Assembly (NCBI GenBank): GCA_021399435.1
Contig: JAJTUP010000034.1
Coordinates: 372,001 to 436,000 of the forward strand
Length of the DNA stretch: 64,000 nucleotides
Source of the DNA: Diaporthe sp. PMI_573
Lineage: Eukaryota; Ascomycota; Sordariomycetes; Diaporthales; Diaporthaceae
Direction of reading: 5' to 3'
Made by a program: the position numbers and the translations under genes. Positions within the stretch are counted from its first letter, which is position 1. Every line of letters begins with the position of its first letter. Below are positions 35,140 to 45,461 of this stretch, piece by piece. A model generated the notes under the pieces. It did no database searches and had not been told where the DNA came from. It worked only from the letters and a program-made list of their open reading frames with translations.

Positions 35140-35539
35140 ATGGCTAACGGGTAAGCTCGACTTCATCTCCGTGCATAGGCAGATGGTCCAGACGTTGTGG
35201 CATGCATGCGCTGACGCCACGCTTCCAGGTGGAGCATCTTCATCGGCCTGTTCATCATCGCCGCCATGTGCGTGGGCGCATGGTTCCTGTCCCCCAAGGG
35301 CGAGAACCAAGTGTGAGTGTCCCCTCTCATTCTTCCGTGAAACTCTGTTCCGTTACCTCAGTGTGTGTGCCGGTCGTGTCTCGTGCTGACTTGTGCCGGC
35401 CTGCAGGCTCTGGCGATCATCCCTCATTCTCGCATTCGTCTGCTGCTACCTGATGTGGGCTTTGACGTTCCTGGCCCAACTACACCCCTTGATCGAGCCC
35501 AAGCGATCCGACCTGAGAGAGAAGTTTGTGCACGAGTAA
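35140..35539 (+). CDS. V-type proton ATPase subunit e (Vma9-like)
   Basis: Three exons, 35140-35150, 35229-35312 and 35407-35539, give 75 residues. The small two-helix proteolipid belongs to the membrane (Vo) sector of the vacuolar proton pump and is needed for its assembly. The spliced protein starts MANGWSIFIGLF, continues AAMCVGAWFLSPKGENQ and LWRSSLILAFVCCYLMW, and ends HPLIEPKRSDLREKFVHE. These are the family's two membrane helices and conserved C-terminus. The first coding exon is only 11 bases (ATG GCT AAC GG), with donor GTAAGC. The second intron has donor GTGAGT and acceptor CTGCAG. The gene is below common length cut-offs and invisible as a single open frame, so it is easily missed. 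Confidence 0.9.
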
Positions 35540-35905
35540 GACGAGTACGCTCAAGGAACTGGCAGTCGGGCCGAGGAGAGCTGGAGATACAGAGAGCTGT
35601 ACAAATAACTGTTCATCATTTATCACATTGCTGGCGTTGGGGGAATAATAGGATCCATACCACACCAAGCTTTCGGGTCTGCGATCGACCGTGATATTCG
35701 GTTCAATGATGAAACGGGGTGAAGACCCACAGCAGCACGGGGACAGCAAGAAAGCGGCCGCGGGTCAGGAGTTTATGATGGCAATACGACAGGCGTGCCG
35801 TGATTGTGTAGAGTCCCAAGCATGGATAGGAAGTCCCAACCACCCAACGAGTGGTGAGTCCTTGTTGGGGTTACCAAAGAATTAGATTGTTTGTACATGC
35901 GCTCG
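35540..35905. other. Convergent gap between V-ATPase e and ARV1 genes
   Basis: A 366-base stretch between two 3' ends. No gene or strong structure was seen. Confidence 0.6.
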
Positions 35906-36833
35906 CTATATGGCCAGCTGGCCGACCCAGTCCCTCACGTAAACAATCAAAGCCCAGAGTGCTTTGCCCTCCTCGGCCACGCTACCTTCACCCTGCGAGT
36001 CCACGCCGTCCAGCCCTGCTGCCCATAGTATGGTCCTGCCGACGAGCCAGCGGCTCAAGGCCCCCGTCGTGGCCAGCAGCGCAGCAACCCCGTAGCCGCA
36101 GTCCAGCAATATCTTGAGCGCCTCCACATTGTTCGCCACCACGGCCCAGCCAAGCGACCTCGCCGCCGCAGGGACGTCGTACTCCCAAATCACCATCAGT
36201 ATGGGGAACAGCTTCGTGCTGCTGGAGACGAGGAGCGCGGTCGACACGGAGTTTGGCCGCGTGTACCGCGGGAGGAAGCCGAGGAGCCCCAGCGGCGAGA
36301 AGGGCGACGAGGTCAGGAAGCGGATGGACAGGTGGAAGGCGAGGGTCGAGAGGGTGCAAAGTATTACTGGGCGGGAGAGTGTTAGCCATGCCCATGAGAT
36401 ACAGCACCTGCGAGGGGCTCTACTAACAGAAGAACATGTACTGGAACACGATGGGCTGCTGGGCGAGGCGGCCAAAGTTGCTGTCGGCGAGGGAATCGTT
36501 GCCGTCGGGCACAGACTGCTTCTCGATGCGGGCCCAGGTAAGATACACGTCAAAGAGCAGCAGGAGGATGCCGAGGCGGATGATGGACGGGTCGAACTGG
36601 TCGTGGTCGCGCATCAGGGTGTTGTGCAGCAGGTGGCGGTAGACCTGGGGCTTGATGAGCACCAGGTCGATGAACAGCACGATGTAGTCATGCTCGACGT
36701 ATTTGTCGCAGAAGCGGCCGCAGTTCCGGCACACCGTCAGGCGGATGTTGTGGCCGCTCGACTTGTCGCCGGCGCCCGAGTACTTTGTCCACAGCGTCTT
36801 GACGGGGTGGCGGCATTCTATGCAGATCGGCAT
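35906..36833 (-). CDS. ARV1 family lipid-homeostasis protein
   Basis: Two exons, 36833-36428 and 36366-35906, give 288 residues. The 61-base intron has donor GTTAGT, branch GCTAAC and acceptor CCCAG. ARV1 is an endoplasmic-reticulum membrane protein involved in sterol trafficking, GPI-anchor synthesis and lipid balance. The N-terminal ARV1 homology domain is clear: a zinc-binding CIEC pair, a second CRNC pair, then RFCDKYVEHDYIVLFIDLVLIK. Several hydrophobic segments follow (IIRLGILLLLFDVYL, ILCTLSTLAFHLSIRFL, LLVSSSTKLFPILMVIW and a C-terminal pair). ATG 36833 is chosen because it is the first ATG and starts the conserved domain. An upstream in-frame stretch is a sequence repeat. It shares a short promoter region with the HD-domain gene. 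Confidence 0.9.
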
Positions 36834-37168
36834 CGGGGGCAGTCGCGGTCGCAGTCGCGGTCGCAGTCGCAAGCTTGCGTCGTCGCGGTCCGTTCAGGTC
36901 ATATCAGTCGGTGCAGGTGGCAATCGACATTTCGAGAGGGGCTGGCGACCATGGACAGTGGCTTGTCGCAAAGCAGAGAGCATAGCATATGGCGCGTTCA
37001 AGGTCCGGGTTCAAGTCGAGGTACGAGTCCCGGCTCAGCCAGGCTTGGAGCCAATCAGTCCGGGGTGCTGCAAGCTCCCTCATTCACGTACACATTAGGC
37101 ACTCTGCACATCACGGATTCACGGCTGGTTTGGTCTGACAATGCGTCACTCCTCGTCATTCAAGTAGA
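36834..37168. promoter_or_regulatory. Bidirectional promoter region, ARV1 / HD-domain gene
   Basis: Only 335 bases separate the two divergent start codons, so the two promoters must overlap or be shared. Apart from the GC-rich 12-base repeat next to ARV1, no specific transcription-factor site can be named with confidence. Confidence 0.55.
36839..36870. repeat. 12-base tandem repeat in ARV1 leader
   Basis: GCAGTCGCGGTC is repeated 2.7 times, ending 6 bases upstream of the ARV1 ATG. It therefore lies in the 5' leader of ARV1, in the gap shared with the divergent HD-domain gene. Confidence 0.85.
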
Positions 37169-37858
37169 ATGTCCGACATGTGTAGGTACCCAACACAGCC
37201 GCAGCCTCAACACGCGACATCGATCAGCGACACCAAGTCCCTGCTCCCTGTTGAGATCACAGAGCACCCGGCCTGCACAGAAGCTCTCGCCCTGGCCCGG
37301 TCATCCCTGCCAACGTCCGTCTTCAACCACAGCTTCCGCGTGTTCATGTACGCGCGCCGTGCCCTCCCGCACCTTGCTGATTCCAATGCGGTGTTCGCCG
37401 CCCCGCCAACCGCACCCCATCTCCTCTTTGTAGCATGCATTCTCCACGACATCGGCATAGCAGACGCCTACAAAGCTGATCCGGAGCGGTTCGAGGTTGC
37501 CGGCGCCAACGTTGCAGCCGACCTGCTGAGGAGGCACGGCGCCGACGATGACGAGGCTCGCGAGGCATGGCTCGCCATCGCGATGCACACCAGCCCGCAA
37601 GTGGCTGAGGGCGCCGGCGGGCTCATCAAGGCCCTGAGACTGGGCGTCAGGGCCGACTTTGGCACCTATACTGATCTCGAATTTGGCGAGTTTGAGGGCT
37701 TACTGCCGCGGCTGGGCGTCGAGAAGGAGCTCGGTGACGCGGTCGTGGAGCAGGCAGTGGCACTATCCTCGAAGGCGCCGGGGGGCTCTTGGCCACGGGA
37801 TTTGGTGAGGGCAGAGGAGGCAGAGCCGGAATGGGAGGGGGTCAACAGGGCTTTCTAA
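37169..37858 (+). CDS. HD-domain protein, cyanamide hydratase-like
   Basis: A single exon encodes 229 residues. The protein carries an HD metal-dependent hydrolase fold: NHSFRV with His54, CILHDIGI with His93-Asp94, and AIAMH with His140 as a further probable ligand. The pattern and size resemble the fungal cyanamide hydratase (urea hydro-lyase) group, which converts cyanamide to urea. Many relatives are uncharacterised, however, and could be phosphohydrolases. The first 20 residues are variable-looking (Pro/Gln). The chosen start is the first in-frame ATG, and a second ATG three codons later is possible. No intron is needed. The stop converges on that of the LysM gene. Confidence 0.75.
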   Translation: MSDMCRYPTQPQPQHATSISDTKSLLPVEITEHPACTEALALARSSLPTSVFNHSFRVFMYARRALPHLADSNAVFAAPPTAPHLLFVACILHDIGIADAYKADPERFEVAGANVAADLLRRHGADDDEAREAWLAIAMHTSPQVAEGAGGLIKALRLGVRADFGTYTDLEFGEFEGLLPRLGVEKELGDAVVEQAVALSSKAPGGSWPRDLVRAEEAEPEWEGVNRAF

Positions 37859-38290
37859 CTGTCTCGGTGTGAATGAGCACCTACGTTTACAGACTTCACC
37901 TTGCTCTCACTCGACCGACATGCAGGTGCCTGATCCCCCTTCCAGCTTGCTGCGCTGACAGGCTCTCTGGTGCCCTGCCAAGTGAAACTATTGTTGAGTA
38001 GTTCGTGTACATAGGTTTTGGGTGATGGAGGACTACGACTGTGCCCAGGTCGGACCTCAGTTGATAGGGAAACGATACAGGACAGAGAATCATGCTTCGA
38101 TAGGATAAAAATAAATAAAATACTATTCCTTCAATAAAACGTCTATTTCGGTTAATTCCAACTGTTGACTGCTCAGCGCTCCGCCCCCAGACCCGTACAC
38201 ACCTTATATACAGAAAAACCCTGAACTAACGCCTTGGATGCATGCGTTGCGAAGAAACCCCCAGCACCAGGAGCCCTCGTCTATTTCGAT
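37859..38290. other. Convergent gap between HD-domain and LysM genes
   Basis: A 432-base gap. A run of AATAAA-like words at about 38105-38140 is a plausible poly(A) signal region for the HD-domain gene. No gene was seen. Confidence 0.6.
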
Positions 38291-40171
38291 CTAATCTGCC
38301 TTCTTGTCCTTGGCAAGCCCAGGTTCGCTACGCTGGGGCGTGCGGCCCCTGAGCGCGCTCCCGTTCCCGTCACTCCGGCTTGACGAACCGTTGCCCAGGT
38401 TTGGCAGGTCCGGAATCACCTGGTCGAGTAGACCGCTTCCGATTGGGCCATCCTCGCTATTGGTGTCTTCCAATTCGATCAGGTCTGGCTCCCCATCCCC
38501 ATGCTGCCGAGTGCGGCTTGGTCCTAGGATCGGCGTGTTTGGTCTCTTCGCCCACGCGCCGCGCAGCCACGTCTCAATAGTTATCGCAGCCTTGTCGAGT
38601 CCGGTGCCCTGCTTGTTTGCTGTCGAGGCATCGCGGCCCTCTTCGAAGGGGCTCTCGACGATGGCAGCTGCCTCCTCGTTGGTAAAGCCAAACCTGGCAG
38701 TTTCAGATCCCATGACTGCCATAGAGGGGAGCGACTCGATGTTTAGGCCCGGCAGATGCTTCTTGGTCCAGGTGTTGAAGTAATCCTTCTCCGGGCCTGG
38801 AGCACGTACATTCCTGCTTAGTGTCCCCACACCGCCTGGCCTACGCATCCACGCTGGACGGAGGTCATCATTGCCGCTGCCTACCCTGCTGCGGGATGGT
38901 GTTGGTGCCGACGACGCGTACGCGGTGCCAATTTGCGGTCGGTTCGCGAGTAAGCTGTGACGCCGTGAAGAGATGCTCCCGGGGCTTTCGACAATATCGG
39001 AGCTAAGAGTGATGCTGGGCACGTCGAACGAGCCCCTCGGTGTACTCAAAGTCGAAGTTGTGCGCACGCTCTTCTTCCGCCTCGGCGGGAAGTAGCCCAT
39101 GGCCTTCCTCGAAACTCTTGCAATCTCGATTGGGTCCTTGCAACTGTCGAGTTTGACCCATCTGACATGTGTCCAAGGCTTTTCCTCCTCCTTCGACTCC
39201 TCCACTGCATGCTCATTCCGTGAGGCAAAGAAGTCGTCGTGGAGTGGCTGGGCTGACTCTGATCTCGTGGCATCGGATGAGGTCCCTGGTGTGGCGGCAG
39301 AGGGTGTTGTAGCGAGGAGATCTACCTCTTTGGCATAGTACGAGGGCCCTTCGCAAGGCCTCCCCTTCACCTCACATGCGTCTACTGGAAGTGCCAACCA
39401 TTTTCGCACCTGTATGTTGTCCCGAGACCACAGCCCGTTTGCCTTCCTAAATGCGTCTTCCTGGCATCGGTACCTCAGGATGATGCCCGCGTAAGTGTCA
39501 GTGGGCGACGTGTGGTGTATGTAGACCAGCTGATCCTCCACCTCCGGATTGACGGTATCGGTTCTCGAGTCTTCATCAGAATTCCGTCTCTTGAACTTGC
39601 CTGCCACATCGAGCCCACCGTTGACCCCATCATGGCTTTCCAGGACGCTGGCTGTCTTGGCCGCCCTGAAGGCTGCTTGCCGCTCTGCCACTGCTCCCGC
39701 CGCGACGTCCTCGATCCGCGGGCGAGGGCCTTCAGGCGGCTCTGGCCCCCACGCACTGGGCTGCTTTCGAAGAGTTCCGCTTGAGGCTCTGTGCATCGGC
39801 TTCCTGGGGCTGGCCCCTCTGCTGCGTGCTTCGTTGCCAGCTGCAGACCCATCACCTCCAGTCAGCAGGGTTGTAGTAAAGTCTTGAATAGATGCCCAAC
39901 CAGTGCTCCACTGCCCGTCGAGCCAGCTCTTTCCAAACACAGAGTCTCCGGTGTTGGACCGGGTGGGGGCGGCCTTGCTTGATGATCTCGAGGTCGGTCC
40001 TATTCGCGCTGTTGGGATGGGGCTTGCCCCCCGGCTAGACGATGGACTTGCGGACGTCCTTAGTAGGGATGTAGATCTGGAGGAGCCATCGGCTCCTGTT
40101 CCTAGCCGACGGTTTCGGGGGCGCGCGTCGGCGTCGTGAGCAGGAGCAGAAAGTCGGGCAGAGGACGACAT
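38291..40171 (-). CDS. Intracellular LysM-domain protein
   Basis: A single exon encodes 626 residues. One LysM-type module lies near residues 215-265 (LVYIHHTSPTDTYAGIILRY, then ANGLWSRDNIQVRKWLALPV). The rest is long, Ser/Arg/Pro-rich and probably disordered, with many potential phosphorylation sites. There is no signal peptide (MSSSARLSAPAHDADARPRN), so this is not a secreted chitin-binding effector. It belongs to the group of cytosolic fungal LysM proteins of unknown role. ATG 40171 is used; the codon before it is GTG, not a start. The C-terminal part contains KDYFNTWTKKHLPG and a predicted helix ITIETWLRGAWAKR. The gene diverges from SMC2. Confidence 0.8.
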   Translation of the reverse strand: MSSSARLSAPAHDADARPRNRRLGTGADGSSRSTSLLRTSASPSSSRGASPIPTARIGPTSRSSSKAAPTRSNTGDSVFGKSWLDGQWSTGWASIQDFTTTLLTGGDGSAAGNEARSRGASPRKPMHRASSGTLRKQPSAWGPEPPEGPRPRIEDVAAGAVAERQAAFRAAKTASVLESHDGVNGGLDVAGKFKRRNSDEDSRTDTVNPEVEDQLVYIHHTSPTDTYAGIILRYRCQEDAFRKANGLWSRDNIQVRKWLALPVDACEVKGRPCEGPSYYAKEVDLLATTPSAATPGTSSDATRSESAQPLHDDFFASRNEHAVEESKEEEKPWTHVRWVKLDSCKDPIEIARVSRKAMGYFPPRRKKSVRTTSTLSTPRGSFDVPSITLSSDIVESPGSISSRRHSLLANRPQIGTAYASSAPTPSRSRVGSGNDDLRPAWMRRPGGVGTLSRNVRAPGPEKDYFNTWTKKHLPGLNIESLPSMAVMGSETARFGFTNEEAAAIVESPFEEGRDASTANKQGTGLDKAAITIETWLRGAWAKRPNTPILGPSRTRQHGDGEPDLIELEDTNSEDGPIGSGLLDQVIPDLPNLGNGSSSRSDGNGSALRGRTPQRSEPGLAKDKKAD

Positions 40172-41454
40172 CACGACGAGGCCTACGACCTCGGCGCGGT
40201 GCAGTCGCCGGGATGAATGGCAACCATCAGTTCAGGGGCGGCAGGGACGGCGATAAGGACGAGTGCAGCTTGGGGATGTCTGCGTCGTTGAGAAATGGAA
40301 TGACCTAGGGCCGGTGGTTGGAGCGACAGCAGCTGAGTCTAGGTCGACAGCGGGATGGTCTTGGGACTATCGAGCCAAGGGATCGAGGGGGACCCTTGGG
40401 GTGTTCGAGGGTGCCGTGCAGTTGCACGCGGCTTCGGGGTAGAGGAAGACTAGGCAGGCTAGTGTCGCGATAGCGGTCTCAATAGCGAGTGTCGTTCGAG
40501 AGCTGGAGTGCCGTCAAGGACCCAGGGTGCCCAGGGAGAGCCGTCGTCGCTCGTTTCAATTGCGTGGATGTCGGGAGGGAGATTGATACCAGGTAGGGAG
40601 TTGGAATTGAAGGATACGTACTCCATACCTGACCTGCGCTACCAATACTCCAAAAATACCACCCCCAGGGCCGGCTACAGGCGAGCCGTTACGTTTGTCA
40701 GGCCTGTTTGGAATGCAGGTGGGTACCTACATTCTGAGCCGTTCTGACCTCCCTACCTCCTTACGCTCGCCCAGCCGGCCCACGGCCCCCCTCTGTGTTG
40801 GCGGTTGCATGCCAGGGGAGTTAGACCCGACACCACACCGTTCAATGTTGAAACGACGATATTGCAACTGCCATAAGCAGTAGCTATAACTACGGCTATG
40901 AGCACAGGAGAGTTAGTGGCCACGACTCCGTGGTAGCAAGTTGTATGCAGCCAAGTAGTCTACGAGCACCCCGAGAGCATCTCCTGTGTCTAGGCGCAAG
41001 TATCACTGCCAAGCTCGTCATCGTGAAGCCTGTGGGACAACGGCAAAAGCCCCTGTGCTCTCGTGAGAGAGGCACCCTCACACGGCGTGTCTGGGATCTT
41101 CATTTCACCCTATATCAGCCTACCTACTGAGGAGATGCTTCATACGTTGCCCGCATTCAACGCCCCGGCCTATCTAAGGTCTCATGTACTGTGTACCATA
41201 TTTACGGTTCAGACTTGGCTGCTCAAGACAACCCTAACCCTCCCGTAAGCCAAGAGGGGCAGGACCCGAGGTCCTGCCCGGGCACGGGCCAGGTCGCGGG
41301 ACAATGCAAAGCGGCCACGGTCTAGCAGGGATTCGTTGCCATGCCCGCGAAGTAAATGATTTGTTTACCAATACGCGCCTCCGTCCCGCCATAATCCATC
41401 CGACTTCCCTTCAATGCCTACACCCACGACGACGACCGAGCCAAATCTGTCACC
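40172..41454. other. Divergent intergenic region, LysM gene and SMC2
   Basis: A gap of 1.28 kb with no supported gene. Isolated TACCTAC words appear near 40727 and 41109. Frames are short on both strands. It should contain the promoters of both flanking genes. Confidence 0.6.
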
Positions 41455-44400
41455 ATGAGGGTAACAGAGATCATTATAGATGTCCGTTGGACTTCCCTAC
41501 CGCACCTCGAGGAGCTGTAACTGACAACCCCGCAGGGCTTCAAGTCGTACGCCCAGCGCACCGTGATATCAGGATGGTAAACAACATGTCTACTGCGTGC
41601 GCAGCTGAAGGACGACCGCTGACAAGCTCGCAGGGACGAGACATTCAATTCCATCACTGGCCTCAACGGCAGTGGCAAGTCCAATATCCTGGACTCCATC
41701 TGTTTCGTCCTGGGCATCACCAACATGACCACAGTTCGGGCGCAAAACTTACAGGTGCGGCTCAGGCTGGCCATCTCGTATCTGCTCGTTGTATAGCACA
41801 CGTTCTGACCTCTCTCGCGATTCCAGGATCTGATTTACAAGCGCGGCCAAGCCGGAGTTACGAAAGCCAGTGTCACAATCGTCTTCGACAACAGAGATAA
41901 AAACAAGTCGCCCATCGGATTCGAGGAATACTCGACCATCAGTGTGACCCGACAGATCGTCCTCGGCGGGACGTCCAAATACCTTATCAATGGCCACCGG
42001 GCGCAACAGCAGACTGTACAGAACCTCTTCCAGTCAGTGGGGCTAAACATCAACAACCCGAACTTCCTTATCATGCAGGGAAAAATCACGAAAGTGCTGA
42101 ACATGAAGTCGGTGGAAATTTTGGCCATGATCGAAGAGGCAGCCGGTACCAGGATGTTCGAAGACCGTCGGGACAAGGCACTGAAGACCATGTCGAAGAA
42201 GGAAATGAAGTTGCAGGAGATACAGGCGCTCCTTCACGAAGAGATCGAGCCCAAGCTTGAGAAACTTCGTCAGGAAAAGAGGGCCTTTCTCGACTTTCAA
42301 CAGACACAAAATGATCTCGAACGGTTGACAAGGCTAGTCGTTGCGCATGACTATGTCAAGTATCAGGAGCGACTCGAACAATCCGGTTCTGACCTCGACA
42401 GCAAGAAGAAGCGGCAGCAGGATCTTGAGGAGTCCGCTGTGAGGCTGAAGAGCGAAATATCACATTTGGAGGAGGATGTGCAAAGGGTCAAGTCTCAGCG
42501 TGATAAGGAGCTGCGAAAAGGCGCCAAGGCCCAAGCTCTGGAGGACTCCGTAAAGAAGCTTTCCAACGAGCTCGTTCGTCTGGCGACAGTCATGGACCTC
42601 AAGAAATCCAGTCTGACTGAGGAGCAAGACCGGAGGATAGCAGGAGAGAAGAATGTCGCAGAACTCGAGGCTGCTCTGCAAGAAAAGACTAAGGTTTTCG
42701 ACAAGATGAAGGCAAAGCATGACTCCGCCAAGGAAGAGCTCGAGAGGCAGAGCCAAGAGGCCGAATCCAAGGAAGAACTGCTGCAAACTTTACAAACCGG
42801 CGTTGCGTCCAAGGAAGGTCAGGAAAATGGTTATCAAGCCCAATTGCAAGACGCGAGGAGTCGAGCCTCTGCTGCAGGTACGGAGCAAGAACAAGCCAAG
42901 ATCAAGATTTCCCATCTTGAGAAGCGCATCAAAGAGGAAGAGCCGCGCGCCAAGAAGGCGAAGGAACAGAACGCCGGCCTGCTTAATGAGCTTGAAGGGC
43001 TCAAGTCCCAGGCGCAGAAGCTCGAGAAAGAGCTCGGCAAGCTCGGTTTCAGCCCGGGGGCGGAGGAAGACTTGTACAAAGAGGAGAGCAGCCTTCAGCA
43101 AAAGATTCGAAGCTTACGACAAGAATCCGATGCTTTGAAGCGCAGAGTTGCCAACATTGACTTCAACTATGCCGACCCAGTACCGAATTTCGACAGATCC
43201 AAGGTGAAGGGTCTTGTCGCTCAGCTTTTCACACTCGACAAGGACCACACCAAAGCTGGAACCGCTCTCGAAATCTGTGCCGGTGGCCGTCTCTATAATG
43301 TTGTGGTCGACAACGAGGTCACTGGTACGCAACTACTAAAGGGCGGAAAGCTGCGGAAACGCGTCACTATCATTCCTCTCAGCAAGATTGCTGCGTTCAA
43401 GGCGTCTGCGCAGACGATTGCGACCGCTCAGAGGATTGCTCCGGGGAAAGTCGACTTGGCTCTCTCACTTGTCGGCTACGATGACGAGGTCTCGGCAGCT
43501 ATGTCGTATGTGTTTGGCAATACTCTTGTGTGCGAAGATGCCGACACTGCCAAGAGGGTCACCTTTGATCCCAACGTTCGAATGAGAAGCATCACTCTCC
43601 AAGGTGACTCGTACGATCCGTCTGGCACGCTCTCTGGTGGCAGTGCGCCAAATTCTAGTGGAGTATTGGTGACCATGCAGAAACTCAATGATCTGAATCG
43701 ACAGTTGGCGGAGGCCGAGGCGTCGCTCCGAGACCTGCAGGCCAAGATTGCTCGCGAAAGATCGAAGCTTGATCAGGCCCGTCGAATCAAGCAAGAACTC
43801 GATCTCAAGTCCCATGAGATCAAGCTGGCTGAGGAGCAAATTGGAAGCAACTCGTCCTCGTCCATCATCCAGGAGGTGCAGAACATGAAAGAAAGCATTG
43901 TGCAACTCAAGACGGACATTCAAGAAGCCAAGAAGCGCCACGTGGAGGCTACGGCAGACGCCAAACGGATTGAGAAGGACATGAAGGATTTTGACAACAA
44001 CAAGGACGGGAAGCTGGTGGAGCTGCAAGCTTCATTGGACAAGCTACGGTCCTCCTTGGAGAAGAACAGGGCATCTGTCAAGACTCTCCAGAAGGAGTTG
44101 CAGAACGCTCAGCTGGATTCCGAACAGGTGTCTGGCGACCTTGCTGCCGCACGGGAACAGCTCCAGGAGGTTGACTTAGCCATCAAGGTCCAACAAGATG
44201 AGATCGCTCAGACGTCTAAGCAGCGGGACGAGCTCAAGGAGACCCACGAGAAAGCCCAAGCCGACCTTGATGAGGAGCGGGCCAAGCTGAGCATCTTTGA
44301 TGATGAGCTTCGTGCTCTGGAGGACGCGATGCGTTCGAAAAACTCTCGGATCACGGAGGAAGGCTTAGAAATGCAGAAGCTAGGCCACCAGGTTGAAAAG

Positions 44401-45233
44401 TTCCACAAGGAGCAGCAAACTGCCGTACAGGCCGTTGCTCACATGGAAAAAGAGCACGAGTGGATCGCCGACGAGAAGGACAACCTTGGTCGTTCGGGTA
44501 CCCCGTACGACTTCAAGAACCACAACATTGGGGAGTGCAAGTCAACGCTGAAGAACCTGACCGAACGATTCCAAGGCATGAAGAAGAAGATCAACCCCAA
44601 GGTCATGAACATGATCGACAGCGTCGAGAAGAAAGAAGCATCATTAAAGCACATGATGAAGACGGTCATTCGTGACAAGAAGAAGATCGAGGAGACCATC
44701 ATCAGCCTGGACGATTACAAGAAGAAGGCACTGCATGAGACTTGGGAGAAAGTCAACGCGGACTTCGGTGGCATATTCTCAGAACTGCTGCCCGGAGGCA
44801 GTTTCGCAAAGCTGGACCCACCAGAGGGGAAGACCATCAGTGATGGTCTCGAGGTCAAGGTCTGTCTGGGCAAGGTTTGGAAGCAGAGTCTTACAGAGTT
44901 GAGTGGTGGTCAGAGGTATGTCATACGCGTGTGAATTTTTCTGGAATAGGTGCTAATTTCTCCCGCAGATCTCTCATTGCTTTGTCGCTCATCATGGCGT
45001 TGTTGCAATTCAAGCCAGCGCCTATGTACATTTTGGACGAAGTCGACGCCGCGCTGGACCTGTCGCACACCCAAAACATCGGCCGTCTGATCAAGACGCG
45101 TTTCAAGGGCTCGCAATTCATCGTTGTCAGTCTGAAGGACGGCATGTTCCAGAACGCGAATCGCATCTTCAAGACGCGGTTCAGCGAGGGTACGAGTATG
45201 GTGCAGGCGTTGACCCCTGCGGACATCAAGTAA
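41455..45233 (+). CDS. Condensin subunit SMC2
   Basis: Five exons (41455-41481, 41536-41576, 41634-41754, 41827-44915, 44969-45233) give 1,180 residues, the usual SMC2 length. With SMC4 it forms the ATPase core of condensin, which compacts and segregates chromosomes in mitosis. The Walker A GLNGSGKS is at residues 32-39 in exon 3. SMC2-specific text follows ([26 protein letters not shown] in sense, and [20 protein letters not shown]). Long coiled coils flank a hinge around [20 protein letters not shown]. The ABC signature LSGGQR is split by the last intron, inside its Arg codon. Walker B is [11 protein letters not shown], with [10 protein letters not shown] after it. Intron 1 uses an uncommon donor, GTCCGT. 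The start ([15 protein letters not shown]) matches the family N-terminus exactly in position. Confidence 0.93.
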
Positions 45234-45461
45234 GAGGGCAAGGCTGTCTTTCTCGTTGTTTGTTTGGAGTTCAGGAAATTGGGAGGATGTTGTGAGCACT
45301 GTTTTGCAACGGTTTGACATCACAAGTGACAGGCAATCGGGACATTGGAATTGGCACTGGGGCATTCATGAGTTGATGATGGGCATGTCTTTTTTGTCTA
45401 ATTAATCTCGAGTCTTGGGACCGCCGCAATGAATGAATCCTATGTTGCGCCTCGCCTTATG

